A DNA stretch of 64,000 bases from an unicellular cyanobacterium SU3 (GTDB lineage: Bacteria > Cyanobacteriota > Cyanobacteriia > Cyanobacteriales > Microcystaceae): positions 1 to 64,000 of the forward strand of contig NETF01000007.1 of assembly GCA_002172675.1 (NCBI GenBank). Reading direction: 5' to 3'. The notes beneath the pieces were generated by a model. It was not told the DNA's origin. It searched no databases and saw only the letters and a list, made by a program, of their open reading frames with translations. Below are positions 9,769 to 18,949 of the stretch, one piece after another. The translations under genes and the position numbers were made by a program. Numbering within the stretch: the stretch's first letter is position 1; the number at the start of each line of letters is the position of its first letter.

Positions 9769-10311
9769 ATGGCTACTGCACAAGTTACGAACAGTCCTAA
9801 CGCCTCATCCAAAGCCCGTTTTTATCCAACTCGTATCGACTTATCTGCTGATATTCGTCAACAAGTTGTTAGTATTCTCTCTCCAACATTAGCTACTACT
9901 TTAGACCTAAAAACCCAAGCTAAGCAAGCCCATTGGAATGTTAAAGGACTCAATTTTTATCAACTCCATGAACTATTTGATGTTCTAGCAGGAGAATTAG
10001 AAGGATATGTGGATATGGTAGCAGAAAGAATCACCGCTTTAGGAGGAACTGCTATGGGAACCGCTAGAATTGCGGCGAATGAGTCTTTGCTACCTGAATA
10101 TTCTTTTGACGCTGTTGAAGGTCCCGAACACGTTGAAGCTTTAGCAGAACGTTATGCTGCCTATGCAGCCCATTTACGTGAAGGAATTGAGAAAACTGAA
10201 GAATTAGGAGATGCAGATACCGCAGACTTATACACTGAGATTTCCCGTGAAGTGGATAAACGGTTATGGTTCTTAGAAGCTCACCTAGTTACCAAAAGTG
10301 ATGTGAGTTAG
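9769..10311 (+). CDS. dps: Dps-type ferritin-like protein
   Basis: DNA-protection/iron-storage mini-ferritin that oxidises Fe(II) with hydrogen peroxide and stores iron in a dodecamer, in the cytoplasm. The 180-residue chain has all five inter-subunit ferroxidase ligands at the spacing found in E. coli Dps: His55 (AHWNVKG), His67 and Asp71 (HELFD), and Asp82 and Glu86 (DMVAER). The first 20 residues are a short polar, basic tail that could contact DNA. A monocistronic gene with its own promoter is likely (-10 at 9728). It faces cimA tail to tail. Confidence 0.95.
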   Translation: MATAQVTNSPNASSKARFYPTRIDLSADIRQQVVSILSPTLATTLDLKTQAKQAHWNVKGLNFYQLHELFDVLAGELEGYVDMVAERITALGGTAMGTARIAANESLLPEYSFDAVEGPEHVEALAERYAAYAAHLREGIEKTEELGDADTADLYTEISREVDKRLWFLEAHLVTKSDVS

Positions 10312-10322
10312 GGCTATATTCT

Positions 10323-10387
10323 GAGAGTAAAGAGTAGAGGAATGGGCAAAACAAAATCGTTTAAATCTTTGTCTCTTTCCTACTCTC
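10323..10387. terminator. possible bidirectional terminator between dps and cimA
   Basis: GAGAGTA (10323-10329) pairs with TACTCTC (10381-10387). Pairing can extend through AAGAG/CTCTT with a three-base bulge, closing a long loop between two convergent genes. There is no strong U-tract, so efficiency is uncertain. Confidence 0.3.
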
Positions 10388-10406
10388 AAGCAATTAAGAG
10401 TGATAT

Positions 10407-12041
10407 TTAAGAAGAAATAGTTTGAGCCGATTTTTTAAGACTTGACTTTAATAACAAACCATATTCAATCCCTTCTACCACTGCTTGATAAGAAGCTTCT
10501 AAAATGTTAGGAGAAACCCCTACCGTTGTCCAACGTTCATGACCATTACTCGACTCAATTAAAACACGAGTATTGGCAGAAGTTCCGGCACCTCCATCTA
10601 ATATTCTTACTTTATAATCTGTAAGATGAAATTGAGCAATTTCGGGGTAAAAATTCACCAAGGCTTTACGTAATGCACTATCTAAAGCAGAAACAGGGCC
10701 ATTTCCCTCGGCTACTTCTAATCTATCCTCTCCATTAACCGTTACTTTAATGGTAGCTAAGGCATTACTATAGGGCATTCCTTCTCCATATAACCTATCA
10801 CAATGAACCTGAAAACCTTGCAGTTGAAAAAAGCTTTTTGTTTGTCCTAATGCTTGACGCATTAACAGTTCAAAACTAGCTTCTGCTGCTTCAAATTGAT
10901 AACCTTCGTGTTCTAATTCTTTAATTTTTGCTAAAATTTGGCGACAGGTTGCATCCTCTTTATTTAACTCAATACCAAAGGTTTTGGCCTTGGATAAAAC
11001 ATTACTTAATCCCGCCATTTCTGAGATTACAATGCGTCTTTCATTGCCAATGTTTTCGGGTTTAATATGTTCATAAGTTAAGGGATTTTTCTGCACCGCC
11101 GACACATGAATACCTCCCTTATGAGCAAAAGCAGAACGGCCCACAAAAGGCGCGTGATCATCAGGGGCTAAATTAACCATCTCACTAATTAAACGGCTAG
11201 TTTTGGTTAGTTGGGTTAACTGGCTTTCTTCTAAACAATGATAACCCATTTTTAACTGTAAATTAGGAATTAAAGTACATAAGTTCGCATTACCGCACCG
11301 TTCTCCATAACCATTAATGGTTCCCTGTACCATTCTCACCCCTTTTACCACTCCAGCCAAACCATTAGCCACAGCAGTTCCGGAATCGTTATGAGTATGA
11401 ATACCTAATTGGGGACTGTCCTTATCGGGTTGAATGTCCAAAGAAGTGATCACATCTTGAACAATACGAGTAACATCATGGGGTAAGGTTCCCCCATTGG
11501 TATCGCATAACACTAACCATTCTGCCCCGGCTGCTTTAGCAGTTTTGAGGGTTAAGAGTGCATAATCTGGGTTATTAATATAGCCATCAAACCAATGTTC
11601 GGCATCATATATAACACGCCGTCCCTGACTGCGGAGATATTTGATCGTATCTCCTATCATTTCTAAGTTCTCTTCTAAGCTGGTTTTTAGCCCCTCTGTA
11701 ACGTGGAGATCCCAAGATTTACCAAAAATAGTTACCCATCGCGTTCCGGCAGCTAAAATGGCTTTTAACAGCGGGTCTTCGGCTGCTACTTTATGGGGAC
11801 GACGAGTTGAACAAAAAGCGACTACCTCGGCTTGGGTGAGGGGTTCTTCTTGTAATTTCCAGAAAAACTGCACATCTTTGGGATTAGCCCCTGGCCAGCC
11901 CCCTTCAATAAAAGGAATCCCCATTTTATCTAATTGACGGGCAATTTTGAGCTTATCTTCTAAGGATAAGGCAATGCCTTCCCGTTGGGCCCCATCTCTG
12001 AGGGTGGTATCGTAGAGCCAAATGCGGTTAGCTGTCCCCAT
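10407..12041 (-). CDS. cimA: (R)-citramalate synthase CimA
   Basis: Condenses acetyl-CoA with pyruvate to give citramalate, the entry to threonine-independent isoleucine synthesis. This pathway is known from Cyanothece-type cyanobacteria. The 544-residue protein starts with LYDTTLRDGAQREG, the DRE-TIM metallolyase signature, followed by EGGWPGANPKD. It has the metal-binding HTHNDSG and ends with a regulatory LeuA-dimer domain (about 400-530, ILDGGAGTSANTRVLIES). Length and the EGGWPG signature separate it from 2-isopropylmalate synthase. It starts at an ATG, is probably monocistronic, and has a HIP1 site just upstream. Confidence 0.92.
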   Translation of the reverse strand: MGTANRIWLYDTTLRDGAQREGIALSLEDKLKIARQLDKMGIPFIEGGWPGANPKDVQFFWKLQEEPLTQAEVVAFCSTRRPHKVAAEDPLLKAILAAGTRWVTIFGKSWDLHVTEGLKTSLEENLEMIGDTIKYLRSQGRRVIYDAEHWFDGYINNPDYALLTLKTAKAAGAEWLVLCDTNGGTLPHDVTRIVQDVITSLDIQPDKDSPQLGIHTHNDSGTAVANGLAGVVKGVRMVQGTINGYGERCGNANLCTLIPNLQLKMGYHCLEESQLTQLTKTSRLISEMVNLAPDDHAPFVGRSAFAHKGGIHVSAVQKNPLTYEHIKPENIGNERRIVISEMAGLSNVLSKAKTFGIELNKEDATCRQILAKIKELEHEGYQFEAAEASFELLMRQALGQTKSFFQLQGFQVHCDRLYGEGMPYSNALATIKVTVNGEDRLEVAEGNGPVSALDSALRKALVNFYPEIAQFHLTDYKVRILDGGAGTSANTRVLIESSNGHERWTTVGVSPNILEASYQAVVEGIEYGLLLKSSLKKSAQTISS

Positions 12042-12276
12042 AACATTACTTTCTGTTTGTCACCTTATTTCTAGATTACCTTATGATAAGCGATCGCAGT
12101 TATTAATTAGTGATTAATTATTTTCACTTGTTTTACTCTTCTTAGAACAACAGAAGCAACTGTCAATGGTTTTGGTTATAGTCGATAAGTCATTATCACC
12201 CCTATAATTATAATTAGAGATAAGGAAATCTCCTAAAAAAATTAAGATTTTGTCATTACTGTCGGGGGAAAGAGCC

Positions 12277-12630
12277 ATGAGCAACAAACCGTTAAGTTTA
12301 CTTTTAGGAATTAGCCTATCTTTGTCGGTTTTAGCAACAGAAACTTTAGCTTATCCTAACCGAGTTCGCTTCAATCCTAATGCTGGCGTTCATCGGACAA
12401 TTATTGCTCCTAATACCAATGTTGGTATTCGTTATCCTAGAGGTAATTATTATCGTAGAGGTGGGGAAAACTACACTTTCCGAGAAAGAATTATTATTCA
12501 AAGGGATCAACGGGGAACTTGCTATAATTGTGGTTATTTTAATGGTTATAATATTCACCGAAATTACCGAGGCAATCATAGGAATTACCGATTTATTCCT
12601 CAAAATATATCCTCTCCCTATTATCGATAA
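12277..12630 (+). CDS. small secreted Arg/Tyr/Asn-rich protein
   Basis: No family recognised. 117 residues from the ATG at 12277, chosen over an in-frame TTG at 12250 because a purine-rich GGGGGAAAGA run precedes it. Residues 1-25 form a signal peptide (SLLLGISLSLSVLATETLA, cleavage near LAYP). The mature part is highly basic and repetitive in Arg, Tyr and Asn (for example RNYRGNHRNYRF), with one CYNCG motif giving two close cysteines. Composition suggests an exported, perhaps wall- or glycan-associated protein. Overlapping frames in both directions are low-complexity shadows. Confidence 0.7.
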   Translation: MSNKPLSLLLGISLSLSVLATETLAYPNRVRFNPNAGVHRTIIAPNTNVGIRYPRGNYYRRGGENYTFRERIIIQRDQRGTCYNCGYFNGYNIHRNYRGNHRNYRFIPQNISSPYYR

Positions 12631-12636
12631 GGTAAG

Positions 12637-14436
12637 TTATAAACCATAAATTATCATAATGAAAAAAGGCACCAAAAAGGTAAATATTAAAGTCAGGGGT
12701 AAACCAACTCTAGTGAAATCTAAAAAACGATAACCACCCGGTCCGTAAACCATGGTATTAGTTTGATAGCCAATGGGGGTTATATAACTATTAGAAGCAG
12801 CAAACATAACAGCTAACATAAAAGCGAGCGGATTAAGGCTAAGATTTTTAGCGACTTCAACAGCCACAGGTAACATTAATAGAACTGCTGCATTATTAGA
12901 GAGTATTTCAGTCAACAAAGCAGTGAAAAAGTAGAAGAGAACTAAAACAAAATAACTGGGTAAATAATCCCCTACAGTAACAATATATTTAGCAATTAAT
13001 TCGTTAGTTCCTGATTTATCCATAGCAATTCCTAGGGGAATTAATCCTGCTAAAAGAAATATAATATCCCAACGAACTGCACCATAAATTTCTCCTGGTT
13101 TCAAACATCCTGTAAAAATCATCAATACGACTCCAACTAAGCTGCTAACTAAAATAGGCAAAATATTGAAAGCAGCTAGAATAACAACTCCGAAAATAAT
13201 GGCGATCGCAATATAGGCTTTATTCTGTCGTAACGTTTCTATATCCCTTTCTTCTAAGACTAATAATTCTCTGGTTGTTTGTAAACCAATAAAGCTTTCT
13301 TTAGGACCTTGAACTAATAATAAATCCCCAAATCGTAAACGAACCTTTCCTAGCCTTTCCCTTAATAATTCTTCTCCTCGACGAATGGCAATAACCGTCG
13401 CATTATATCGTTGTCTAAACCGTAAATCTTTAAGAGTTGAACCAATTAAACGAGAGTTAGATAAAATCAGAACTTCTGCTACTTTATCTTCTCCAAAGCT
13501 CAATTCATCTTCAACTTCCTCTTGGTCAAATTTTACATCAGCTAAAATATCAACCCCTCTTTCGTCTCGAATTTGTAGTAAATCTTCTTTACCTCCTCTA
13601 ACTAATAAAATATCTCCTAATGATAAAATTTTATCTGCTAAAGGTTGAGGAAAATGAATATCATTATGTATAATTTCTAGAACATCGATATCAAATTTTC
13701 TTTGGATTCCACTTTGTCTTAAAGTTTGTCCAATTAAATTAGAATGGGGAGTAATAATAATTTCACTAACATAGTCTTTCATACCATAATCAACATCTAA
13801 TCCATCATTACTAACGGATTTGCGATCGGGTAATATTCGCGGAGCAATAAATATTAAATAAGTTAATCCTATCAAAAAAACAGGAATTCCGATAGGAGTT
13901 ATCAAAAAAATACTAAATTCACCATATCCTAATTTCTTTGATAATCCACTTGCTAAAATATTAGTAGAAGTTCCAATAATTGTAAGAACTCCCCCTAAAA
14001 TAGCTGTATAAGATAGAGGGATTAATAATTTAGATAAAGATATTTTTCGTTTTTTACCCCAAGATTCTATAATTGGTAAAAACACAGCAACTACGGCAGT
14101 ATTATTAATAAACGCACTGATAAATCCTACAATAATTCCTAGAGAAGCTATTTGCTTTTTGAGACTTTTTCCCCCCAATTGAAAGAGTAAATCCCTAACA
14201 ATTTGTAAGCCTCCTGTTCGTGTAATCCCAGCACTTAAAATAAACATAGCCATGACGGTAATTGTGGCTGAATTACTAAAGCCAGAAATTCCCTCTTCAG
14301 GAGTAACTAACTGACATAAAATTAATAAAACTGTAATAGCAATAGCTGTGGTATCAACTGGAAAAAATTCACAGATAAAGCTAATTAAAGCGAGGAATAA
14401 AATGATTAAGGTTAAAACAATGGGCGAGATGAACAT
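12637..14436 (-). CDS. SLC13-family permease with two RCK_C (TrkA-C) domains
   Basis: Membrane transporter of 599 residues, related to the divalent-anion/sodium symporter (SLC13/CitMHS) group. Six or so N-terminal helices include INNTAVVAVFLPI, the conserved Asn-containing re-entrant motif. Two cytosolic TrkA-C-like domains follow at about 220-300 and 310-390, and a second membrane half carries SNNAAVLLMLPVA and NSYITPIGYQTN. Sulfate or another anion is the likely substrate, but specificity cannot be read from the sequence. Its stop lies 6 bp from the convergent secreted-protein gene. Divergent from the exopolysaccharide cluster across a 190-bp gap. Confidence 0.85.
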   Translation of the reverse strand: MFISPIVLTLIILFLALISFICEFFPVDTTAIAITVLLILCQLVTPEEGISGFSNSATITVMAMFILSAGITRTGGLQIVRDLLFQLGGKSLKKQIASLGIIVGFISAFINNTAVVAVFLPIIESWGKKRKISLSKLLIPLSYTAILGGVLTIIGTSTNILASGLSKKLGYGEFSIFLITPIGIPVFLIGLTYLIFIAPRILPDRKSVSNDGLDVDYGMKDYVSEIIITPHSNLIGQTLRQSGIQRKFDIDVLEIIHNDIHFPQPLADKILSLGDILLVRGGKEDLLQIRDERGVDILADVKFDQEEVEDELSFGEDKVAEVLILSNSRLIGSTLKDLRFRQRYNATVIAIRRGEELLRERLGKVRLRFGDLLLVQGPKESFIGLQTTRELLVLEERDIETLRQNKAYIAIAIIFGVVILAAFNILPILVSSLVGVVLMIFTGCLKPGEIYGAVRWDIIFLLAGLIPLGIAMDKSGTNELIAKYIVTVGDYLPSYFVLVLFYFFTALLTEILSNNAAVLLMLPVAVEVAKNLSLNPLAFMLAVMFAASNSYITPIGYQTNTMVYGPGGYRFLDFTRVGLPLTLIFTFLVPFFIMIIYGL

Positions 14437-14626
14437 GAAAATAACGTTTCACCTGTGTAAAAGGATTGATCATAGCATAGAATCACTAACATCACTATAA
14501 TCACTTCAGTGGATTATTTTTTTACTTTTACCTTGTCCAGTTTCGTGCCACTCTATGAAATAAAAGAGAAAACTTTTTGAATAACTGGGTATAATTTATA
14601 AGGCAAGTCATCACCAATAATATATA

Positions 14627-16372
14627 ATGAGACGTTCTCCGGCCAGAAGAAAATCTAAAAAGAAACAAAAAGAGACGTTATCCGTTGACATCAAAGATAA
14701 ATTAGCACAGAAACGTAAAGCCAGAGAAGCTAAGCGGAAACTGATGGGTTTGATAGGGTTTTCCGTATTTTTTGCCATTCTGGTTGGTGTTCCCCTTACC
14801 TTTAGCACAAGTCCCAAGATTGGCGCATCGGTAGCCATTTTAATTCCTTCATTTGTTCTTTGTTATAATTATCCTCGGACAGCTTTATGGGCTTTCTTGA
14901 TCTATATGCCCTTTAGTGGGACTGTTACCTATTGGATTGGGGGTGGTAACGCCCTTTTTCAGCTTTCTAAAGATGGTTTTTATATCCCTGCTTTACTGGG
15001 TTTAATGCAAGATTGTCGAAGAAAAAGAAAACCTATTATTGTTTCAAAACCACTGTTAACAACCCTATTATTATTATTGTTTTGCGCCTTACTAACTTTA
15101 TTGGTTGTTAATGGATATAAACAATTTTTACCAACTTGTGATTCTCTTAGTGAATACGATAAATTTTTAAGAGATGCTAATGGAGAATTCATTCTAGATC
15201 AAAATGGAATCGTTATTACAACTCCTTGTAAAGAGTCCATACCTTTCGCTCAAGGATTACTAGGTTTAAAAATATTAATGGGCTACATACCTTTAATTTT
15301 TTGTGCTTATTATTTAATCCAAGATAAAAAAAGATTACTTTTTTTAGGACGCTTATTAGTGGTTTTAGCAATTATTTGTTGTGCATTGGCTTTTGTACAG
15401 TTTTGGTTTCTAAAAACAGGGCGATGTGCAGGAACTAACCATTTAGTCGGAGAGGATTTATTTAAACCGAAACTCGATGCAAAATGTTTTGTGGGAGGCG
15501 CTCTTTTATATGCGCCTAGTCAGGGACAAATTCGACTACCTGGAACCTTTGTTTCTCCTTGGCACTGGGGTTGGTTTTTAGTCGCTAATGCAGCTATTTG
15601 CTTTTCTGTTGCTTTTAGTGACACGGCATTTTTCTGGCGAAATTGCGGTTTAATTGGTATTGCTATGGTCTTTATCAATGCAATTATTTGTGGTCAACGA
15701 TTGGCCTTAGCTTTTGTACCAGGCATTCTAATTATTATGTTATTTTTAACGGGAAAGATTGCTGACGTAAAACGCTTTATTCCCATCGGAATAGGGTTAT
15801 CTGTTGTTTTATTTATAGGCTTTTCTTTTATTAATCCTGACTTTATTCAAGAGCGAATTGATAGTTTTGTCTCTCGGTGGAATGCGTCTCCTCCTTACTT
15901 ATTTATCCAAGAACAATTTGCTTATGCTATAAGAACTCAAAGGGGAATTTTAGGCAGAGGATTAGGAGTGGCTACTAACTCTACTCGAATTTTTGGAGAT
16001 GTTGCCCTGGTAGAAACCTATCATCCTAAACTCTTAGTTGAAATCGGCTATACAGGGTTGGCTGCTTTCATTATTTTTGTAACTCATTTATGTTTTTTAA
16101 CCTTTAAGGCTTATCGCCCTCTCAAAGATCCAACTTTGCGGAGTTTTGCCTCTGGTTTTTGGGTATTTATTCTAATTATTAGTTATTTTCCTTATTGGTA
16201 TCCTTTAGATACTGACCCGGTTGCTATTTATTATTGGTTTTTTGCAGGTGTGATCTTAAAACTTCCCGTAATAGATAAGGAAGAACAAGCTAAACTAAAA
16301 GCTCAAAAAGCAGCAGAAGACGTATCTAAAAAGCGGGTTAAAACTAAAAAGAAAACACCATCAGTTATTTAA
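14627..16372 (+). CDS. O-antigen polymerase/ligase-like membrane protein, HpsL-like
   Basis: 581-residue integral membrane protein with a very basic N-terminal tail (RRSPARRKSKKKQK), about ten to twelve membrane segments and a Lys-rich C-terminal tail. The Wzy_C-like region near RLPGTFVSPWHWGW and LGRGLGVATNSTR is typical of O-antigen ligase/polymerase proteins. Architecture and cyanobacterial context resemble the hormogonium-polysaccharide protein HpsL, but I name it only tentatively. It heads a plus-strand cluster with a GT2 (18 bp downstream) and a GT4, suggesting polymerisation or export of a surface polysaccharide. Start is an ATG; no strong Shine-Dalgarno seen. Confidence 0.75.
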   Translation: MRRSPARRKSKKKQKETLSVDIKDKLAQKRKAREAKRKLMGLIGFSVFFAILVGVPLTFSTSPKIGASVAILIPSFVLCYNYPRTALWAFLIYMPFSGTVTYWIGGGNALFQLSKDGFYIPALLGLMQDCRRKRKPIIVSKPLLTTLLLLLFCALLTLLVVNGYKQFLPTCDSLSEYDKFLRDANGEFILDQNGIVITTPCKESIPFAQGLLGLKILMGYIPLIFCAYYLIQDKKRLLFLGRLLVVLAIICCALAFVQFWFLKTGRCAGTNHLVGEDLFKPKLDAKCFVGGALLYAPSQGQIRLPGTFVSPWHWGWFLVANAAICFSVAFSDTAFFWRNCGLIGIAMVFINAIICGQRLALAFVPGILIIMLFLTGKIADVKRFIPIGIGLSVVLFIGFSFINPDFIQERIDSFVSRWNASPPYLFIQEQFAYAIRTQRGILGRGLGVATNSTRIFGDVALVETYHPKLLVEIGYTGLAAFIIFVTHLCFLTFKAYRPLKDPTLRSFASGFWVFILIISYFPYWYPLDTDPVAIYYWFFAGVILKLPVIDKEEQAKLKAQKAAEDVSKKRVKTKKKTPSVI

Positions 16373-16389
16373 TTTTAAATCTAAAAATC

Positions 16390-17424
16390 ATGTCTTATCC
16401 GTCAATTTCAATTATTATTCCAACTTACAGAAGAGAACAAATTTTAAAAGATACCTTAGAAGATGTTCTTAAACAGGATTACCCTTATTTTGAAATTCTG
16501 GTTGTTGATCAAACAGAAAGTCATGATCCTACTATTCAAAGTTATTTAGAAACTTTAGCTAACACGAATAAAATTAAATGGTTTCGTGTCAGTTGGGCAA
16601 GTTTACCAGCAGCTAGAAATTATGGAGTTCGTCGCTCTCAAGGAGACATTATTATTTTCATCGACGATGATGTTCAATTACCAGCTAATTATCTACATAC
16701 TCATATAAAAGTCTATCAAGAAAAATTAGAAATTGGAGCCGTAGCCGGCAGGGTTTTAGATAGAATGAAATTGGCTGATTCTGAAAAAATTAATCACTCT
16801 GAAGACCCTTATACCATAGAAATGCTACCTCCAGAAGCCATGGACCCTGGTATTGCTTGGTATTATATTGATTTAGTTCATACTACCAAACCTCAAGAAG
16901 TTATTTCGACTCGTGGTTGTAATATGTCTTTTCGGCGAGAAATTTTTACTAAATATAATATTTGGTTTGATGAAAGATTTAGAGGCAATGCAGTTAGAGA
17001 AGAGTCAGATTTTTGCTTACGTTTACGTCAAACAGGTTATACAATTTGGTACGAACCTGATGCTTATCTAGTTCATTTAGGAGAAGAGACTGGAGGCTGT
17101 CATGATATTAGTACCCGTTCTTTTTCTTATCAAATCACTTTTTATCATAACCATTTTTTAATGGCACTAAAAAACTTAACTTTATCAGAACAATTTAGAC
17201 TGTATGCCAAGCTATTTGATTGTCATGTTTTAGGTAATCCTCCTTGTAATAAAGGCGGTTCTCCGATTAAAATTATAGTACGTTTATTATTCTATATTTT
17301 AGGACTTGTAGATGCTATTAAAACAATGATAGTATCCCAATGGAATGATGGACAAATTTACAGTAAAAATGATATAAAGACTCAGAAATTACAACCTGAT
17401 CAGTCGCTAGAATCTGTCTCTTGA
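16390..17424 (+). CDS. glycosyltransferase family 2
   Basis: 344-residue GT-A glycosyltransferase. The start SYPSISIIIPTYRREQ is classic GT2, followed by the nucleotide-sugar/metal site IIFIDDDVQLP (DDD near 97-99). The acceptor side has TRGCNMSFRRE and REESDFCLRLRQTG, where the ED-type catalytic acid is expected. Near the C-terminus there is one hydrophobic stretch (RLLFYILGLVDAI), so it may be membrane-associated. It follows the polymerase-like gene by 18 bp and precedes the GT4 gene by 21 bp, so the three probably form an operon for one glycan. Confidence 0.85.
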   Translation: MSYPSISIIIPTYRREQILKDTLEDVLKQDYPYFEILVVDQTESHDPTIQSYLETLANTNKIKWFRVSWASLPAARNYGVRRSQGDIIIFIDDDVQLPANYLHTHIKVYQEKLEIGAVAGRVLDRMKLADSEKINHSEDPYTIEMLPPEAMDPGIAWYYIDLVHTTKPQEVISTRGCNMSFRREIFTKYNIWFDERFRGNAVREESDFCLRLRQTGYTIWYEPDAYLVHLGEETGGCHDISTRSFSYQITFYHNHFLMALKNLTLSEQFRLYAKLFDCHVLGNPPCNKGGSPIKIIVRLLFYILGLVDAIKTMIVSQWNDGQIYSKNDIKTQKLQPDQSLESVS

Positions 17425-17445
17425 TATTCAATCATCTATGAAACT

Positions 17446-18633
17446 ATGAAAGTTTTAGTCGCAAGCCACACTTATATTGTTGATCTTAATTGTGAAAAAT
17501 TTAAAACTTTAGCACAATTAGATCCTAACATTGAAGTTACCATTATTGTTCCTAAAAAATGGAAACCAGGAGGCGTTCAAAATAAACTAATTGAAACCAA
17601 ACCTCGTGTAGAAGGTAACTTTAAAGTGATTCCTATCACTAATTTTAGTCAAAATAATCAGGGATTATTAACCTTTGGCACGGATATTATTGAAGTTTTA
17701 AATAATTTCAAACCGCAAATTATTCAAGTAGAACAAGGAGTTAAATCTTTTGCTTACGCTCAATTAATTACCCTCAATAAATGGTTAAATTTAAAAGCAA
17801 GAAATGTATTTTTTACTTGGTGGAATCTTCCATATCAGTCAAAATTTCCTGTTTCCTATTTAGAACAATATAACTTAAGTAATACTGATGGATTAGTAGC
17901 AGGAAATCAAGACGCTGCTGATATTTTACGAGATCACGGTTATAATAAATCAGTAACAGTTATGCCACAATTAGGAGTGGATCAAGTTTTATTTTCCCCT
18001 AAAAAACAACTAGATTTAGCAAAAAAATTGGGTATTAAAAAAGAAGATTTTATTATTGGTTTTGTTGGAAGATTTGTTAAAGAAAAAGGAATTTTAACTC
18101 TTTTAAAAGCTGTTAAGTCTTTGCAAAATAAACCTTGGAAACTTTTATTATTAGGTAGAGGAGAACTGAAAAATGAAATTATAGAAGAAAGCAAAAAAAA
18201 TGAGATAGAAGATAAATTAATAATGGTTGAAAGTGTGGCTCATGACCAAGTACCTCACTATATAAACTTGATGAATGTGTTAGTGTTGCCATCAGAAACC
18301 ACCTATCAATTTAAAACATTAACTGCTGTGGGTTGGAAAGAACAATTTGGTCATGTATTAATTGAAGCAATGGCGTGTCAAATACCAGTGATTGGCTCAG
18401 ATTCTGGAGAAATACCTAATGTTATTAATGATGCTGGTTTAATTTTTCCTGAAGGAAATTCTACAGAGTTGAAAAACTGTTTAAGTCAATTGATGTTAGA
18501 TCCTGCTTTTGCAGATAAACTAGCGGAAAAAGGTTATAGAAGAGTATTAGAAAATTATACGAATAAAGCACTAGCTGAAAAAACATTAAAATTCTACCAG
18601 TCCATCAGTGATATCAGCACAACTAATAAATAA
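17446..18633 (+). CDS. glycosyltransferase family 4
   Basis: 395-residue GT-B glycosyltransferase, third gene of the exopolysaccharide cluster. The donor domain carries IGFVGRFVKEKGILTLL and LLLLGRGELKNEI. The conserved E-x7-E region is in EQFGHVLIEAMACQIPV, and IGSDSGEIPNVI follows. Length is normal for the family. The sugar is not predictable. Twenty-one base pairs separate it from the preceding GT2 gene. Transcription probably ends in the 70-bp AT-rich gap before ndhS. Confidence 0.85.
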   Translation: MKVLVASHTYIVDLNCEKFKTLAQLDPNIEVTIIVPKKWKPGGVQNKLIETKPRVEGNFKVIPITNFSQNNQGLLTFGTDIIEVLNNFKPQIIQVEQGVKSFAYAQLITLNKWLNLKARNVFFTWWNLPYQSKFPVSYLEQYNLSNTDGLVAGNQDAADILRDHGYNKSVTVMPQLGVDQVLFSPKKQLDLAKKLGIKKEDFIIGFVGRFVKEKGILTLLKAVKSLQNKPWKLLLLGRGELKNEIIEESKKNEIEDKLIMVESVAHDQVPHYINLMNVLVLPSETTYQFKTLTAVGWKEQFGHVLIEAMACQIPVIGSDSGEIPNVINDAGLIFPEGNSTELKNCLSQLMLDPAFADKLAEKGYRRVLENYTNKALAEKTLKFYQSISDISTTNK

Positions 18634-18705
18634 GTCACAAAAATAGTATAATTATTATTGATAACAAACAAAGAATATGCTATCATTCAAAAGAAAAATT
18701 AATCA

Positions 18706-18885
18706 ATGAAAATAATGTTAATCTTACCAGGATCAACTGTCAAAGTTACTAACCCTAACGATACCTATTACCGTTTTGAAGGATTAGTACAGCGAGTCAG
18801 CGATGGGAAAGCTGCTGTTTTATTTGAAGGAGGAAACTGGGATAAATTAGTGACTTTCCAGTTATCAGAAATAGAAGCGGTTTAA
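18706..18885 (+). CDS. ndhS: NAD(P)H dehydrogenase-like complex subunit NdhS
   Basis: Very short gene, 59 residues. The sequence [18 protein letters not shown], then [20 protein letters not shown] and DKLVTF, matches the SH3-like DUF3252 family. Synechocystis Ssl0352 (NdhS) of that family binds ferredoxin at the photosynthetic NDH-1 complex. Expected on the cytoplasmic face of the thylakoid NDH-1, supporting cyclic electron flow. Start could be the ATG at 18706 or the one at 18715, since family members often begin directly before LPG. No strong Shine-Dalgarno decides this. The HAS-barrel gene follows after 64 bp. Confidence 0.8.
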   Translation: MKIMLILPGSTVKVTNPNDTYYRFEGLVQRVSDGKAAVLFEGGNWDKLVTFQLSEIEAV

Positions 18886-18949
18886 TGACCAAGCAAACTA
18901 AACCATAACGTTAAGGTAAAAATCATTAGTTATCTTTGTCATTGCTATT

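Noticed and set aside
12346-12649. Low-complexity frames on both strands over the Arg/Tyr-rich protein gene
   Set aside because: Their Ile/Val-rich composition is a by-product of the codon bias of the real gene, which alone has a signal peptide.
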